A stretch of DNA of 64,000 bases from Candidatus Denitrolinea symbiosum (GCA_017312345.1 BLAA01000001.1:682001-746000); one strand, 5' to 3'. Shown: positions 17,387 through 28,160, numbered from the stretch's first letter. Translations and numbers: made by a program. The notes: generated by a model from the sequence alone, not told the origin.

Positions 17387-18058
17387 TCACTCCGCGCGTT
17401 GGGGAGCGAGAATTTCCTCGTAAACGGGACAGTTGTATTTTAAGAATGACTGGCAATTGGACGGGACATCCGCGCGCGGCGCCGCCTCCATTTGCGAGAG
17501 CAGGCGCGCGGCGTGACACAGGGGCAGTCCCATCACGCTGGCGTAGCAGCCGCTCATCGAAGCGACGGGCTGAAAGCGCGGATGCTGGATGGCGTACGCG
17601 CCGGCCTTGTCGAGCGGGTCGCCGGTCTGCACATAGGCTTCGATCTCGTCGTCGCCATAGGCGCGCATCGGCACGTCGGTCACGCACACATCCGCGGCGA
17701 GACTCCCGTCGCGGACGCGCAGGACGGCGATGCCGGTGAAGACCTGATGGACGCGCCCGCGCAGCTGACGCAGCATCCGCGTCGCGTCCGACGGGTCGGC
17801 GGGCTTGCCCAAAACCGCGTCTCCGTCCACGACGGCGGTATCCGCGGCGAGGACGACCTGCGACGCGTCCGCCCGCGGCGACGCGGCCCGCGCCTTCGTC
17901 ACGGCGAGGCGGCGGACGTAGTCGCGCGGCGCTTCGCCGGGGAGGAGGCTTTCGTCCACATCCGGGACGATGGTCTCGAAGGGAAGTCCCGCGAGGGCGA
18001 TCAATTCCCTGCGGCGCGGCGAGTTGGACGCCAACACGAGGAGCGGCCGTTCTTTCAT
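17387..18058 (-). CDS. maf: Maf-like nucleoside triphosphate pyrophosphatase
   Basis: A 223-aa protein. LVLASNSPRRRELIALAG is the Maf nucleotide-binding opening, VLAADTAVV carries the catalytic acidic residues, and LDKAGAYAIQ and VMGLPL are late family motifs. Maf proteins hydrolyse dTTP/UTP or modified nucleotides as a house-cleaning function. The ATG at 18058 agrees with the family N-terminus. The C-terminal 25 residues past MEAAPRA extend beyond the usual family length. First gene of the group running into the PBP. Confidence 0.88.
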   Translation of the reverse strand: MKERPLLVLASNSPRRRELIALAGLPFETIVPDVDESLLPGEAPRDYVRRLAVTKARAASPRADASQVVLAADTAVVDGDAVLGKPADPSDATRMLRQLRGRVHQVFTGIAVLRVRDGSLAADVCVTDVPMRAYGDDEIEAYVQTGDPLDKAGAYAIQHPRFQPVASMSGCYASVMGLPLCHAARLLSQMEAAPRADVPSNCQSFLKYNCPVYEEILAPQRAE

Positions 18059-18124
18059 GGTGAGAAATTCTAACACAACCCGATGACGTCCTTGACCGGG
18101 AGGCCGCCGCTTCCCGTCCGTCGG

Positions 18125-18152
18125 TTGACTCGCTTTGATATTTGGGTATAAT
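18125..18152 (+). promoter_or_regulatory. Promoter of ABC set 1
   Basis: TTGACT (18125-18130) and TATAAT (18147-18152) with a 16-base spacer lie upstream of the ATPase gene at 18212. The leader that follows contains a weak hairpin (TTGGTT / AACCCAA) and GGCTTTTTT at about 18160-18185, which could act as an attenuator. Confidence 0.65.
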
Positions 18153-18211
18153 TCCCCCATTGGTTTGAACCCAAAGGCTTTTTTATCCTACAACACAAAA
18201 GGATCTTGCTA

Positions 18212-19200
<989 letters not shown>

Positions 19201-19204
<4 letters not shown>

Positions 19205-20193
19205 GCGCCAATAGCGAAGTCCTGCTTCGAGTCGAAGACCTGAAGATGCACTTCCCGATCTATCGCGGCGTATTCCAGCGCCAGGTGGGAGCGGTGCGCG
19301 CGGTGGACGAGATCAGCTTTGAAGTCTACCGCGGCGAGACGCTCGGCCTGGTGGGCGAATCGGGATGCGGCAAGTCTACGGTGGCCCGCACGGTCCTTCA
19401 ACTATACAAACCCACGGCCGGAAAAGTCCATTTCGAAGACAAAGACCTGGTCCATTTGAAGGGCGAAGAGATGCGGCAGATGCGGCGCAAGATGCAAATG
19501 ATCTTCCAGGATCCCTACGCCAGCCTTAATCCGCGCATGACCGTCGAGCAGATCGTCGGCGAGCCGCTCATGGTCCACAACGCCGTCACCGGCAAAGAGA
19601 TCCGTGAGCGCGTCGAACATCTCCTCGATGTGGTCAAGCTCAACCCCTCGTTCGCCAGCCGCTATCCGCACGAATTCTCCGGCGGGCAGCGCCAGCGCAT
19701 TGGCGTGGCGCGCGCGCTGGCCCTCCAACCCTCCTTCATCATCTGCGACGAACCCATCTCCGCGCTGGACGTTTCCATCCAGGCGCAGATCATCAACCTG
19801 CTCGAAGACTTGCAGGAACAGTTCGACTTCACTTATCTTTTTATCGCCCACGATCTTTCGGTGGTCCGTCACATCAGCGACCGCGTGGCGGTGATGTACC
19901 TGGGAGTGATCATGGAACTGGCGGAGCGGGATGAGCTGTACAAGAAGCCGCTCCATCCCTACACCCAGGCCCTGCTTTCGGCAGTCCCCATACCGGACCC
20001 GGTGGCGGACGCGAAGCGCGCGCGCGTGATCCTGGAAGGCGACGTGCCCTCCCCGGCCAACCCGCCTTCCGGCTGCCGCTTCCGCACGCGCTGCCCGATC
20101 GCCCAGCCAGTCTGCGCGGAATCCCGCCCCGAGTTCCGCGAGATCACGCCAGGCCACTTCGTTGCCTGTTTCTTCGCTGAACGTTTCCTTTAG
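19201..20193 (+). CDS. Oligopeptide/dipeptide-type ABC transporter ATPase, set 1 (DppF-like)
   Basis: A 330-aa ATPase partner of the previous gene, starting inside its stop codon (ATGA). Walker [10 protein letters not shown]-loop [12 protein letters not shown], signature [15 protein letters not shown], Walker [12 protein letters not shown], switch [31 protein letters not shown] is the typical OppF/DppF opening and the tail [16 protein letters not shown] the usual Cys motif. Two unequal ATPases per transporter is the standard family layout. Confidence 0.9.
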
Positions 20194-20302
20194 CGTTCCC
20201 GATCCATCCTGGAAGGAGGTGATGTCCCCTCAGGTAGCTTTGTCCCTGAACCCGTAAGTATGTTCGTTCAAAATCCGTTTCTAATTTACGAGGAGAAGAA
20301 AG

Positions 20303-22330
20303 ATGCGTAAACTATTTACCCTGTTCAGCCTGTTGATCATCGCGAGCATGGCGCTTGCGGCGTGCGGCGCGCCCGCTCCCACCGCTACACAGGCCCCCCC
20401 GTCCAGCGGCGGCGAACCCACCCAGGCGCCCGTGGAAACTCAGGCGCCCCCCGCTCCGGCTTCGGATTTCGCGTCGGCCGATGCGACCACCTACTTCCGC
20501 CCGACGTTCGGCGAACCTGAAACGCTCGATCCCGCTCTCGACTACGAGACCGCGGGCGGTGAGATCATCGCCAACATCTACGAGACCCTGATTTGGTACA
20601 ACCGGCAAAACGCCGACGAGTTCATCCCTCAACTGGCCGAATCCTGGGACATCTCCGCGGACGGCAAGACCTACACCTTCACCATCCGCAAGGGCGTGAA
20701 GTTCCATGCAGGCGGCGACCTGACCCCGTCGGACGTTGCCTACACCTTCCAGCGCGGTTTGCTGCAGGGCAGCACCGCCTCCCCGCAGTGGATGCTGACC
20801 GAGCCTTTCTTCGGCGTTGGCGTTGACGACATCTCCGTGCTTGTCGACCCCGAAGGCGGCCTCTATGACGACCGCGAAGCCCTCGTGGCCGCCGACGCGG
20901 CTGCCCTGAAGGCTGCCTGCGAAAAGACCCAGGCCGCCATCGTCGCTGACGACGCCGCCGGCACCGTGACCATGACCCTCGCCGTTCCCTGGGGGCCCTT
21001 CCTGGCGACCATCGCCAACAACTGGGGTTCCATCATGGACAAGGAATGGGTCGTTGAGAACGGCGGCTGGGACGGCTCCTGCGACACCTGGCAGAACTTC
21101 TATGCGTTCACTTCCGAGGATGATCCCTTCACCTCCATCGCCAACGGCACCGGTCCCTTCAAACTGGACCACTGGACCAAGGGCGAGGAAATCGTTCTTG
21201 TCCGCAACGACAACTACTGGCGCACCGAACCCGCCTGGGAAGGCGGCCCGACCGGTCCTGCCGCTCTCGAGCGCGTTGTGATCAAGAACGTCAGCGAGTT
21301 CGGCACCCGCTTCGCCATGTTCCAGGCTGGCGATTCCGATAACCTGGTTGTGGGTTCGCAGGCAGACTATGCCCAGGTGGACCCGCAGGTCGGCGAAGAA
21401 TGCGCGTACGATTCCGCCACCGGCGACTTCAGCGCCTGCACCCCTGTGGGCGACGGCTCTGGCCCCTATCGCCGCTATGTCGGCATCCCGCAGGTTACGC
21501 ACACTGACGTATTCTTCAACTTCAACATCGCCAGCAACCAGTACATTGGTTCCGGCGCGCTGGATGGCAACGGCATCCCGGTTGATTTCTTTGCCGATGA
21601 GCATATCCGCAAGGCCTTCAACTACTGCTTCGACTGGGACACCTACATCCGCGACGTGATGATCGGCGAAGGCGTGCAAACCCTGACCATCCCGGTCCAG
21701 GGCATGCCCGGCTACGACGCCAATGCGCCGCACTACAGCTTCGACGAAGCCAAGTGCGAAGAGGAATTCAAAGCCGCCGACCTCGATAAAGACGGCAAAC
21801 CCGCCGGCGAGGACGATGAAGGCGACGTTTGGACCACCGGCTTCCGCTTCCAGGCTACCTACAACCAGGGCAACACCGCCCGACAGACTGTGGCCGAGAT
21901 CATGGCCGCCAATCTCTCCGCGGTGAACGACAAATTCCTGGTCGAGGTGCTCGGCCTGCCGTGGCCCGCGTTCCTGCAGGCCCAGCGCGCCAAGACCCTG
22001 CCGATCTTCATCAGCGGCTGGCTCGAAGACATCCACGACCCGCACAACTGGTATGTGCCTTATCTCACCGGCACCTATGGCCGCCGCCAATCCCTGCCGG
22101 AAGACATGGCCGCCGCCTACCAGGACCTGCTGAACAAGGGCGTGGCCGAGGTTGATCCCGCCAAGCGCGCTGAGATCTACGCGCAGGTCAACCAGATGCA
22201 GTACGACAACCCGTCCCTCATCCTGCTGGCGACCGCCACCGGCCGCCGCTACGAGCAGCGCTGGGTGAAGGGCTGGTACTACAACCCGATCTACTCTGGC
22301 ATGTACTGGTACGCGCTTTCCAAGGACTAA
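20303..22330 (+). CDS. ABC transporter substrate-binding lipoprotein, family 5, set 1
   Basis: A 675-aa binding protein. Lipobox LALAAC near residue 20 is followed by a Pro/Thr/Gln-rich linker, then a SBP_bac_5 domain in the usual order: PTFGEPETLDPALDYETAGG, LAESWDISADGKTYTFTIRKGVKFH, GTGPFKLDHW, HIRKAFNYCFDWDTYI. These proteins capture peptides or other small ligands outside the membrane. At 675 aa it is longer than typical (about 500-550), with an insert near residues 190-260. AGGAGAAGAAAG precedes the ATG. A strong terminator separates it from the permeases. Confidence 0.88.
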   Translation: MRKLFTLFSLLIIASMALAACGAPAPTATQAPPSSGGEPTQAPVETQAPPAPASDFASADATTYFRPTFGEPETLDPALDYETAGGEIIANIYETLIWYNRQNADEFIPQLAESWDISADGKTYTFTIRKGVKFHAGGDLTPSDVAYTFQRGLLQGSTASPQWMLTEPFFGVGVDDISVLVDPEGGLYDDREALVAADAAALKAACEKTQAAIVADDAAGTVTMTLAVPWGPFLATIANNWGSIMDKEWVVENGGWDGSCDTWQNFYAFTSEDDPFTSIANGTGPFKLDHWTKGEEIVLVRNDNYWRTEPAWEGGPTGPAALERVVIKNVSEFGTRFAMFQAGDSDNLVVGSQADYAQVDPQVGEECAYDSATGDFSACTPVGDGSGPYRRYVGIPQVTHTDVFFNFNIASNQYIGSGALDGNGIPVDFFADEHIRKAFNYCFDWDTYIRDVMIGEGVQTLTIPVQGMPGYDANAPHYSFDEAKCEEEFKAADLDKDGKPAGEDDEGDVWTTGFRFQATYNQGNTARQTVAEIMAANLSAVNDKFLVEVLGLPWPAFLQAQRAKTLPIFISGWLEDIHDPHNWYVPYLTGTYGRRQSLPEDMAAAYQDLLNKGVAEVDPAKRAEIYAQVNQMQYDNPSLILLATATGRRYEQRWVKGWYYNPIYSGMYWYALSKD

Positions 22331-22353
22331 CCTGTCAGAGAACCTGTAAAAAA

Positions 22354-22393
22354 TTGGGGAGCCTGGCAACAGGCTCCCCAACCTTCCTTTTTG
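22354..22393 (+). terminator. Hairpin terminator between binding protein and permease, set 1
   Basis: Arms TTGGGGAGCCTG / CAGGCTCCCCAA (12 bp, loop GCAA) followed by CCTTCCTTTTT. Its position inside the operon suggests partial read-through, giving more binding protein than permease. Confidence 0.8.
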
Positions 22394-22471
22394 GTATCTG
22401 GAGCCTAATCAAAGTCTGCCGCTTTTATTGCGCTCCAGATGGCAAAAACAAAGCAGAATTGAGGTGCCACA

Positions 22472-23533
22472 ATGATCAACTTCATTATCCGCCGTTTGCT
22501 GCTGGTCCCGCTGCTCTTATTTGGCGTGACCGTCCTGATCTTCCTCATGTTACAGTTCCTCAGCCCGATCGAACGCTCGGCCCTGTACGTACGCGATATC
22601 CCCAAGAACGACCGCGCGGTGGAAGGCATCATCAAGCAGTACGGACTGGATAAGCCTCTCTACGTGCAGTATTGGCGCTGGCTGGTGGGACAACCCGGCC
22701 CGACCGGCGAGCGAAAGGGCGGCATCCTTTTCGGCGACTTTGGCTATTCGCGCGTGGCCTCCCAGCCTGTGGCGGACCTCATTAAGAACCGCTTCCCCAA
22801 CACCCTTGACCTGGCTATCTGGGCGGTGGCGCCCATCATCCTGGTCGGAATCTGGCTGGGCGTGCAGGCGGCGGTGCATCAAAATGGCTTCATTGACCAG
22901 GCCGCCCGCATCTTCAGCATTGTCGGCACGTCCTTCCCGACCTTTGTGTTCGGCCTGCTGGTGCTGATGATCTTCTACGCCAACCTGAAATGGTTCCCGC
23001 CGGGGCGGCTTTCAGACTGGGCTTCCCAGGTGGTCAACGCCGCCACCTTCCATCGCTACACCACATTGCTCACGTTTGACGCGTTGCTGAACGGCCGCTT
23101 TGACGTTTTCCTGGACGCGCTGCGGCACATGTTCCTGCCTATTTTGACCCTTTCCTACATCTCCTGGGCGACCTTCCTGCGCGTGACGCGCTCCTCGATG
23201 CTGGAAACGCTGCGCATGGAATACGTCACGACGGCGCGTTCCAAGGGACTTCCCGAACACGACGTGATCTACAAACATGCCCGGCCGAACGCCATGCTCC
23301 CGGTGGTCACCCTGGCCGGCTTCCAGATTATCGGCCTGCTCGGCGGCGTGGTCATCACGGAAACCGTCTTCGTCTATCCGGGCATCGGTTCGGCGGCGGC
23401 CCAGGCGGCCGCCCAACTCGACGTAGTGACCGTTCTGGGCTTCGCCCTGTTCAACGGGCTGATCCTCATCCTTTCCAACCTGGTGGTTGACGTCATGTAC
23501 GCGTTCATCGACCCCCGCGTCCGGCTTTCGTAG
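22472..23533 (+). CDS. ABC transporter permease, DppB/OppB type, set 1
   Basis: A 353-aa permease with six TM segments; N-terminal FIIRRLLLVPLLLFGVTVLIFLML and the EAA-type loop (EYVTTARSKGLPEHDVIYKHARPNA) that contacts the ATPases. FGDFGYSRVASQPVADLI is the conserved first outer loop of this family. It forms the membrane pore with the permease at 23543, nine bases downstream. Confidence 0.9.
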   Translation: MINFIIRRLLLVPLLLFGVTVLIFLMLQFLSPIERSALYVRDIPKNDRAVEGIIKQYGLDKPLYVQYWRWLVGQPGPTGERKGGILFGDFGYSRVASQPVADLIKNRFPNTLDLAIWAVAPIILVGIWLGVQAAVHQNGFIDQAARIFSIVGTSFPTFVFGLLVLMIFYANLKWFPPGRLSDWASQVVNAATFHRYTTLLTFDALLNGRFDVFLDALRHMFLPILTLSYISWATFLRVTRSSMLETLRMEYVTTARSKGLPEHDVIYKHARPNAMLPVVTLAGFQIIGLLGGVVITETVFVYPGIGSAAAQAAAQLDVVTVLGFALFNGLILILSNLVVDVMYAFIDPRVRLS

Positions 23534-23542
23534 GAGGCTTTC

Positions 23543-24586
23543 ATGGACCAATCTGCCGCTCCCTCAGAAAACAATCCCCTCCTCGGCGAGACCATTGCCG
23601 TCCGGCCCATCGGCCGCCTGGAACGCTTCATCGGCCCCGAAAACTACCGGATCCTCAAAGGCCTGCTCAAAACCCCGGCGTCCATAGCAGGGTTCATCCT
23701 TATCGGCATCTTCATCCTTATCGCCGTCTTTGCCCCGGTGATCGCCCCCCCGGTCACGCCCAAAGACCCCTATAAGATCCCGCGCGACGGATTCAGCCCC
23801 AACCCTCGTCCGCCGGGCTCGGAGTGGAGTCGTAATGTCCCCGAAACGCCGTTCTGGTACAAACCGCTCACCGGCCAGGATAAATGGACTCACCTGCTTG
23901 GCGTCTCCACCGGCCAGTATGACATCTTCTACGGCATGGTGTGGGGCACCCGCACCGCCTTCAAGACCGGGCTGATCGTGGTCATCGCCACCGTGCTGAT
24001 CGGCATCATCGTAGGCTCCGTCTCCGCTTATTACGGCGGCCTGGTGGACAATATCATCATGCGCATCGTGGACGTGATGTTGACGCTCCCGTTCCTGCTG
24101 GCCGCCCTGATTTTGGCGGCTGTGATCACGCCAAGATTTGGAAGGAGTCTGGCCCCGGCCATCATTGCCCTCATCACTTTTGGGTGGATGGGCTACGCCC
24201 GCATCATTCGCGGCGACATCCTCTCGGTGAAAGAGCGCGACTATATCATGGCGGCCCGCGTCATCGGCGTGAAAGACAGCCGCATCCTCTTCCGCCACAT
24301 CATCCCCAACGCCATCTTCCCGACGCTGGTGCTGGCATCGCTCGCCATCGGCGACGTGGTGCTTTCCTTCGCCGCCCTCTCCTTCCTCGGCATCGGCACC
24401 GATATAGGTTACGCAGACTGGGGACAGATCCTCTCCTTTGCCCGCAACTGGATCACCAGCCTCAACGTCTACTGGTACATCATCATCTACCCCGGCTTGA
24501 TCCTGGTTCTATACGTCATGGGATTTAACCTGGTCGGCGACGCCCTGCGCGACGTGCTTGACCCGCGTATGCGCGGCAGGACTTAA
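23543..24586 (+). CDS. ABC transporter permease, DppC/OppC type, set 1
   Basis: A 347-aa permease. An N-terminal cytosolic tail precedes TM1 (SIAGFILIGIFILIAVFAPVI). The family loop LLGVSTGQYDIFYGMVWGTRTAFKTG and the EAA loop (RDYIMAARVIGVKDSRILFRHIIPNA) are present. It pairs with the DppB-type permease. Its stop codon lies four bases before the GTG of a cytochrome gene, so the two are probably co-translated. Confidence 0.9.
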   Translation: MDQSAAPSENNPLLGETIAVRPIGRLERFIGPENYRILKGLLKTPASIAGFILIGIFILIAVFAPVIAPPVTPKDPYKIPRDGFSPNPRPPGSEWSRNVPETPFWYKPLTGQDKWTHLLGVSTGQYDIFYGMVWGTRTAFKTGLIVVIATVLIGIIVGSVSAYYGGLVDNIIMRIVDVMLTLPFLLAALILAAVITPRFGRSLAPAIIALITFGWMGYARIIRGDILSVKERDYIMAARVIGVKDSRILFRHIIPNAIFPTLVLASLAIGDVVLSFAALSFLGIGTDIGYADWGQILSFARNWITSLNVYWYIIIYPGLILVLYVMGFNLVGDALRDVLDPRMRGRT

Positions 24587-24590
24587 ACTT

Positions 24591-25322
24591 GTGCCGGCTC
24601 GGAATCTTTCCCGCCTCATCCTGATCCCGTTTGGAATAGCCCTGCTTCTGGCAGGGCTGTTTTTCGACGGAGGACAAGCCTCCTCCGTTCGGCAGGCCGC
24701 GCCGACTCCCACTCCCGACCGCCTCGCCCAACCCATTTTGCCAGCCATTCCATCCCAGGCTGATTACGGCGCCCAGGTCTACTGGCTCTCATGCCTGCCC
24801 TGTCACGGCGACCGAGGCCAGGGACTGACCGACGAATTCCGCGCCGTATACCCGCCGGAAGACCGCAACTGCTGGACCTCTGGCTGTCATGGCGAGCGTC
24901 CCTACGAGCATGGCTTCCGGCTGCCGCGTGAAATCCCCGCCGTGATTGGACCGGGCGCTTTGCAGAACTTCCCGAACGCCGCGGCCCTGTACGCCTACAC
25001 GCGCGCGGCGATGCCGTTTTGGAAGCCAGGCAGCCTGACCGAAGAGGAGACCTGGCGGGTGACGGCTTTTCTTTTGCGGCAAAACGGACTGTGGACCGGG
25101 GTCGGGGAATTGGACGCCGCGGCCGCCGCCGAAATCCCCATCCTGCGCGCGACGCCGCCCCCGACTCCGCTCCCCGCGCCGGGCCGGGTCCCGGTCGAGA
25201 CGGGAGACGGGGGCGGCCGCTGGGCGCTGCCCGCCGCCGGCGCGTTGACCCTCCTCCTGATCCTGTTCCTCATCCTGCGGAGAAAACGCGCCTCGTCAAA
25301 CCTGGACGAGTCTCTTGAATAA
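24591..25322 (+). CDS. Membrane-anchored c-type cytochrome domain protein
   Basis: A 243-aa protein with an N-terminal signal/anchor (residues 9-25), a Pro/Thr linker, a heme c motif CLPCH at residues 68-72 in a cytochrome c context (YGAQVYWLSCLPCHGDRGQG), and a second, atypical C-x4-C-H at 94-100 (CWTSGCH). A distal helix with FLLRQNG and a C-terminal TM (ALTLLLILFLILRRKR) follow. It would sit outside the membrane as an electron carrier. The start is the GTG at 24591, four bases after the permease stop; no strong ribosome site is seen. A cytochrome at the end of a peptide-ABC operon is unexpected and may only be a positional association. Confidence 0.7.
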   Translation: MPARNLSRLILIPFGIALLLAGLFFDGGQASSVRQAAPTPTPDRLAQPILPAIPSQADYGAQVYWLSCLPCHGDRGQGLTDEFRAVYPPEDRNCWTSGCHGERPYEHGFRLPREIPAVIGPGALQNFPNAAALYAYTRAAMPFWKPGSLTEEETWRVTAFLLRQNGLWTGVGELDAAAAAEIPILRATPPPTPLPAPGRVPVETGDGGGRWALPAAGALTLLLILFLILRRKRASSNLDESLE

Positions 25323-25427
25323 TCCGCTCGAACCGGCGTTTGACGGCCTTCACAATGGCAGGCGGTACTGCCCGGTCTTTGGCGTTTTGGGCATATCGCG
25401 GTCGCAACCGTCCGCAAACGCGACTTC

Positions 25428-25456
25428 TTGACTTTATAACTTCCTTATGCTACCAT
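25428..25456 (+). promoter_or_regulatory. Promoter of ABC set 2
   Basis: TTGACT (25428-25433), a 17-base spacer ending in TGC (extended -10), and TACCAT (25451-25456). The leader of about 125 bases carries a GGAGGTGG run at about 25500 in addition to the true ribosome site GGAGGAG before the ATG at 25589. The rest of 25323-25588 holds no visible gene. Confidence 0.6.
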
Positions 25457-25588
25457 ATTGCCTCACGCGCAAAAAAGCGCGATTTAAACGACTTCGGAAG
25501 GAGGTGGTTTCGGGAAGAGTATTCTGTTGAGCGTTTTGTAAGGCACACAACCATCTAATCCCACATTTCTCTGTAGGAGGAGAAAACC

Positions 25589-28132
25589 ATGTCTAAAAAT
25601 CGTTTGATGCTTGCGTTCAGCGTCCTGATGATCGCTGCCATGCTGTTCACCGCGTGCGCTCCCAAGCCGACCGAGGCGCCGACGCAGGCCCCCGCCCCCA
25701 CAAAACCTGCGGAACAGCCCACTGCCGTTGCGCCCACGGAGGAGCCCACTCCTGAACCCTCCACCCGTGTCGGCGGCTGGCTCGATGAGATTGTCATGTC
25801 TGTCGTCTCTGGCGACTCGGCGGTTACCCAGCTCAAGGCTGGCGCCATTGACATCTATGCCAACGGCCGCTCCTCTGCCGACCTGCCAGCGATTAAAGAA
25901 GCGGGCTTGAGCTACTCCAGCTCAAACGGGTTGTATTACGACATGATTTACAACCCCGGAGTTTGCTCTGACCCGAAAATGCTGAATCCTTTCTCCAACC
26001 GCAAAATCCGCGAAGCCACCAACTGGCTCTACGACCGCAACTACATCAACCAGGAAGTTTACGCCGGCGGCGGTTTGGTGAAATTCTTCGCCATCCAGAC
26101 CAACGGCCCCGATTATGCCGAGTTGGCAGATGTTGCCCGCGCGCTTGAAGCCAAGTATGCCTACAATTTCGACAAGGCCAAAGAAGTCATCAAGACCGAA
26201 ATGGAAGGCATGGGCGCCACCCTCGGAGCCGATGGCAAATGGGAATATGAAGGCGCTCCCGTCACCATCATCCTCCTGACCCGTCCCGACAGCGACGGCA
26301 CCCGCAAACCGATCGGCGATTACGTAGCCGCCCAGTTTGAAGCCGTCGGCTTCAAAGTCGACCACCAATACAAGAACGCTGCCGAAGCCTCCCCGCTTTG
26401 GATTCAGAGCGAACCGACCGATTGCTTGTGGCACTCTTACACCGCCGCCTGGTCCTCAATCGCCATCAGCCGCGATGAAAAGAACATGTTCCAGCAGATG
26501 TACCTGAACACCAGCGTCCAGGGCATGCCGGTCTTCCTCGCCAACGTCTCCGATCCTGAATTCCAGAAAGTCGGCGACGACCTGAACAACGGCAAATTCA
26601 CGACCCTTGCCGAGCGCCACGACATGTTCGCCAAGGCCATGGAACTGAGCCTGCAAGATTCGCTGCAGGTCTTCCTGATTGACGGCAAGAACTACACCCC
26701 CTACAACACCAACGTTCAGGTCACCTCCGACCTGGCGGCCGGGGTGGAAAGCGCCCAGCTGTACCCCTTCACCCTGCGCTTCAAGGGCCAGGAAGGCGGC
26801 CAGCTGAAATGGGCCACCCAGAACATGTTTGCCGATCCGTGGAACCAGATTGGCGGCAGCAACTGGACCTTTGACCAGGGCGCCCAGCGCGCCACCGCCA
26901 GCGCCGGCTTCATGGCCGACCCCTACACCGGTCTCGCCTGGCCTCTGCGCGCTGAAAAAGCGGAAATCACCGTCCTCGACAGCCTGCCCCCCACCAACAA
27001 GACCCTCGATTGGGTGACGCTCTCGACCGCGCCTGAAATTCAGGTCCCGGCGGATGCCTGGGCGGATTGGGACGCCAAGACCCAGACCTTCATCCCGGCT
27101 GGAGAAGGCGTGACCTCCCAAATGAAATCGGTGGTCTACTACCCGGCTGATCTGTACAGCACGGTCAAATGGCACGACGGCAGCAACTTCAGCGCCGCCG
27201 ACGTGGTTATGGCCCTGATCCTCACCTTCGACCGCGCCAAGCCCGATAGCGCCATTTACGACGAAGCCGCGGTGCCGGTCTTCGAATCCTTCATGTCCTA
27301 CTTCAAGGGCGTCAAGATCGTTTCGACCGAACCGCTGGTCGTCGAATATTACGCCGACCTGACCCAGCCTGACGCCGAAAATATGGCGACCTCGCTCTGG
27401 CCGAACTACGGCTTTGGCGAAGCCAGTTGGGACGTCATCGCGCTGGGCAACCTGGCCGAAGCGGCTGGCGAACTGGCCTACTCCTCGGATAAGTCCGGCG
27501 CCAAGGAAGTTGAATGGACCAGCTTTGTGGGCGGCCCCAGCCTGGAGATCCTGAAGAAACACCTCGACCAGGCTGAAACCGACAAGTACGTCCCCTACGC
27601 CCCCACCATGAGCCAGTACGTCACTGCCGACGAAGCGGCTGCCCGCTACGCCAACCTGCAGAAATGGTACGCCGACCACGGTCACTTCATCGTTGGCACC
27701 GGTCCGTACTACCTGGACAAGGCGTTCCTGACCGAGAAGACCCTGACCCTCAAGCGCTACGAAGGGTATCCCGACCTGGCTGAACGCTGGTCCGGCTTTG
27801 GCGAACCCATGCTGGCAGAGGCTGAGTTGGACGGCGCTGGTCAGGTTAAGATCGGCGAAGAAGCCGCCTTTGACGTCTACATCACCTACAACGACCAGCC
27901 CTATCCGCAGGCCGACATCAAGCAGGTTAAGTTCCTGCTCTACAACGCCAAGAACGAAGTCGTTCTGGTTGGCGAAGCTCAGGCAGTTGCCGACGGACAG
28001 TATCAGGTGATTCTGCCGGCGGATGTCACCGCCAAACTTGAAGCTGGCTCCAACAAACTTGAAGTTGCGGTCATTCTGATCCCTGTGAGCGTTCCGACCT
28101 TCACCAGCATTGACTTTGTGACTGCCCCGTAA
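25589..28132 (+). CDS. Large ABC transporter binding lipoprotein with permuted family-5 domain, set 2
   Basis: An 847-aa lipoprotein (lipobox LFTAC near residue 23, then a Pro/Thr/Ala linker). Family-5 motifs appear in swapped order. Those usually in the second half come first: VVSGDSAVTQLKAGAIDIYA at 72-91, FSNRKIREATNWLYDRNYI at 135-153, and FDKAKEVIKTEMEGMGA. Those usually at the start come later: ATQNMFADPWNQIGGSNWT near 409, VKWHDGSNFSAADVVMAL near 526, and GTGPYYLDKAF near 703. A C-terminal beta-sandwich-like extension (about 745-847) follows. This looks like a circular permutation of SBP_bac_5 or a rearranged duplication. It probably feeds the set 2 permeases. Confidence 0.8.
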   Translation: MSKNRLMLAFSVLMIAAMLFTACAPKPTEAPTQAPAPTKPAEQPTAVAPTEEPTPEPSTRVGGWLDEIVMSVVSGDSAVTQLKAGAIDIYANGRSSADLPAIKEAGLSYSSSNGLYYDMIYNPGVCSDPKMLNPFSNRKIREATNWLYDRNYINQEVYAGGGLVKFFAIQTNGPDYAELADVARALEAKYAYNFDKAKEVIKTEMEGMGATLGADGKWEYEGAPVTIILLTRPDSDGTRKPIGDYVAAQFEAVGFKVDHQYKNAAEASPLWIQSEPTDCLWHSYTAAWSSIAISRDEKNMFQQMYLNTSVQGMPVFLANVSDPEFQKVGDDLNNGKFTTLAERHDMFAKAMELSLQDSLQVFLIDGKNYTPYNTNVQVTSDLAAGVESAQLYPFTLRFKGQEGGQLKWATQNMFADPWNQIGGSNWTFDQGAQRATASAGFMADPYTGLAWPLRAEKAEITVLDSLPPTNKTLDWVTLSTAPEIQVPADAWADWDAKTQTFIPAGEGVTSQMKSVVYYPADLYSTVKWHDGSNFSAADVVMALILTFDRAKPDSAIYDEAAVPVFESFMSYFKGVKIVSTEPLVVEYYADLTQPDAENMATSLWPNYGFGEASWDVIALGNLAEAAGELAYSSDKSGAKEVEWTSFVGGPSLEILKKHLDQAETDKYVPYAPTMSQYVTADEAAARYANLQKWYADHGHFIVGTGPYYLDKAFLTEKTLTLKRYEGYPDLAERWSGFGEPMLAEAELDGAGQVKIGEEAAFDVYITYNDQPYPQADIKQVKFLLYNAKNEVVLVGEAQAVADGQYQVILPADVTAKLEAGSNKLEVAVILIPVSVPTFTSIDFVTAP

Positions 28133-28160
28133 TGGGATAGGCACGTTTCGCTGTGCATAA

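Noticed and set aside
20312..22381. 689-aa minus-strand frame opposite a binding protein
   Set aside because: Gly/Val/His-rich shadow of the substrate-binding protein, with no ribosome site or family motifs.
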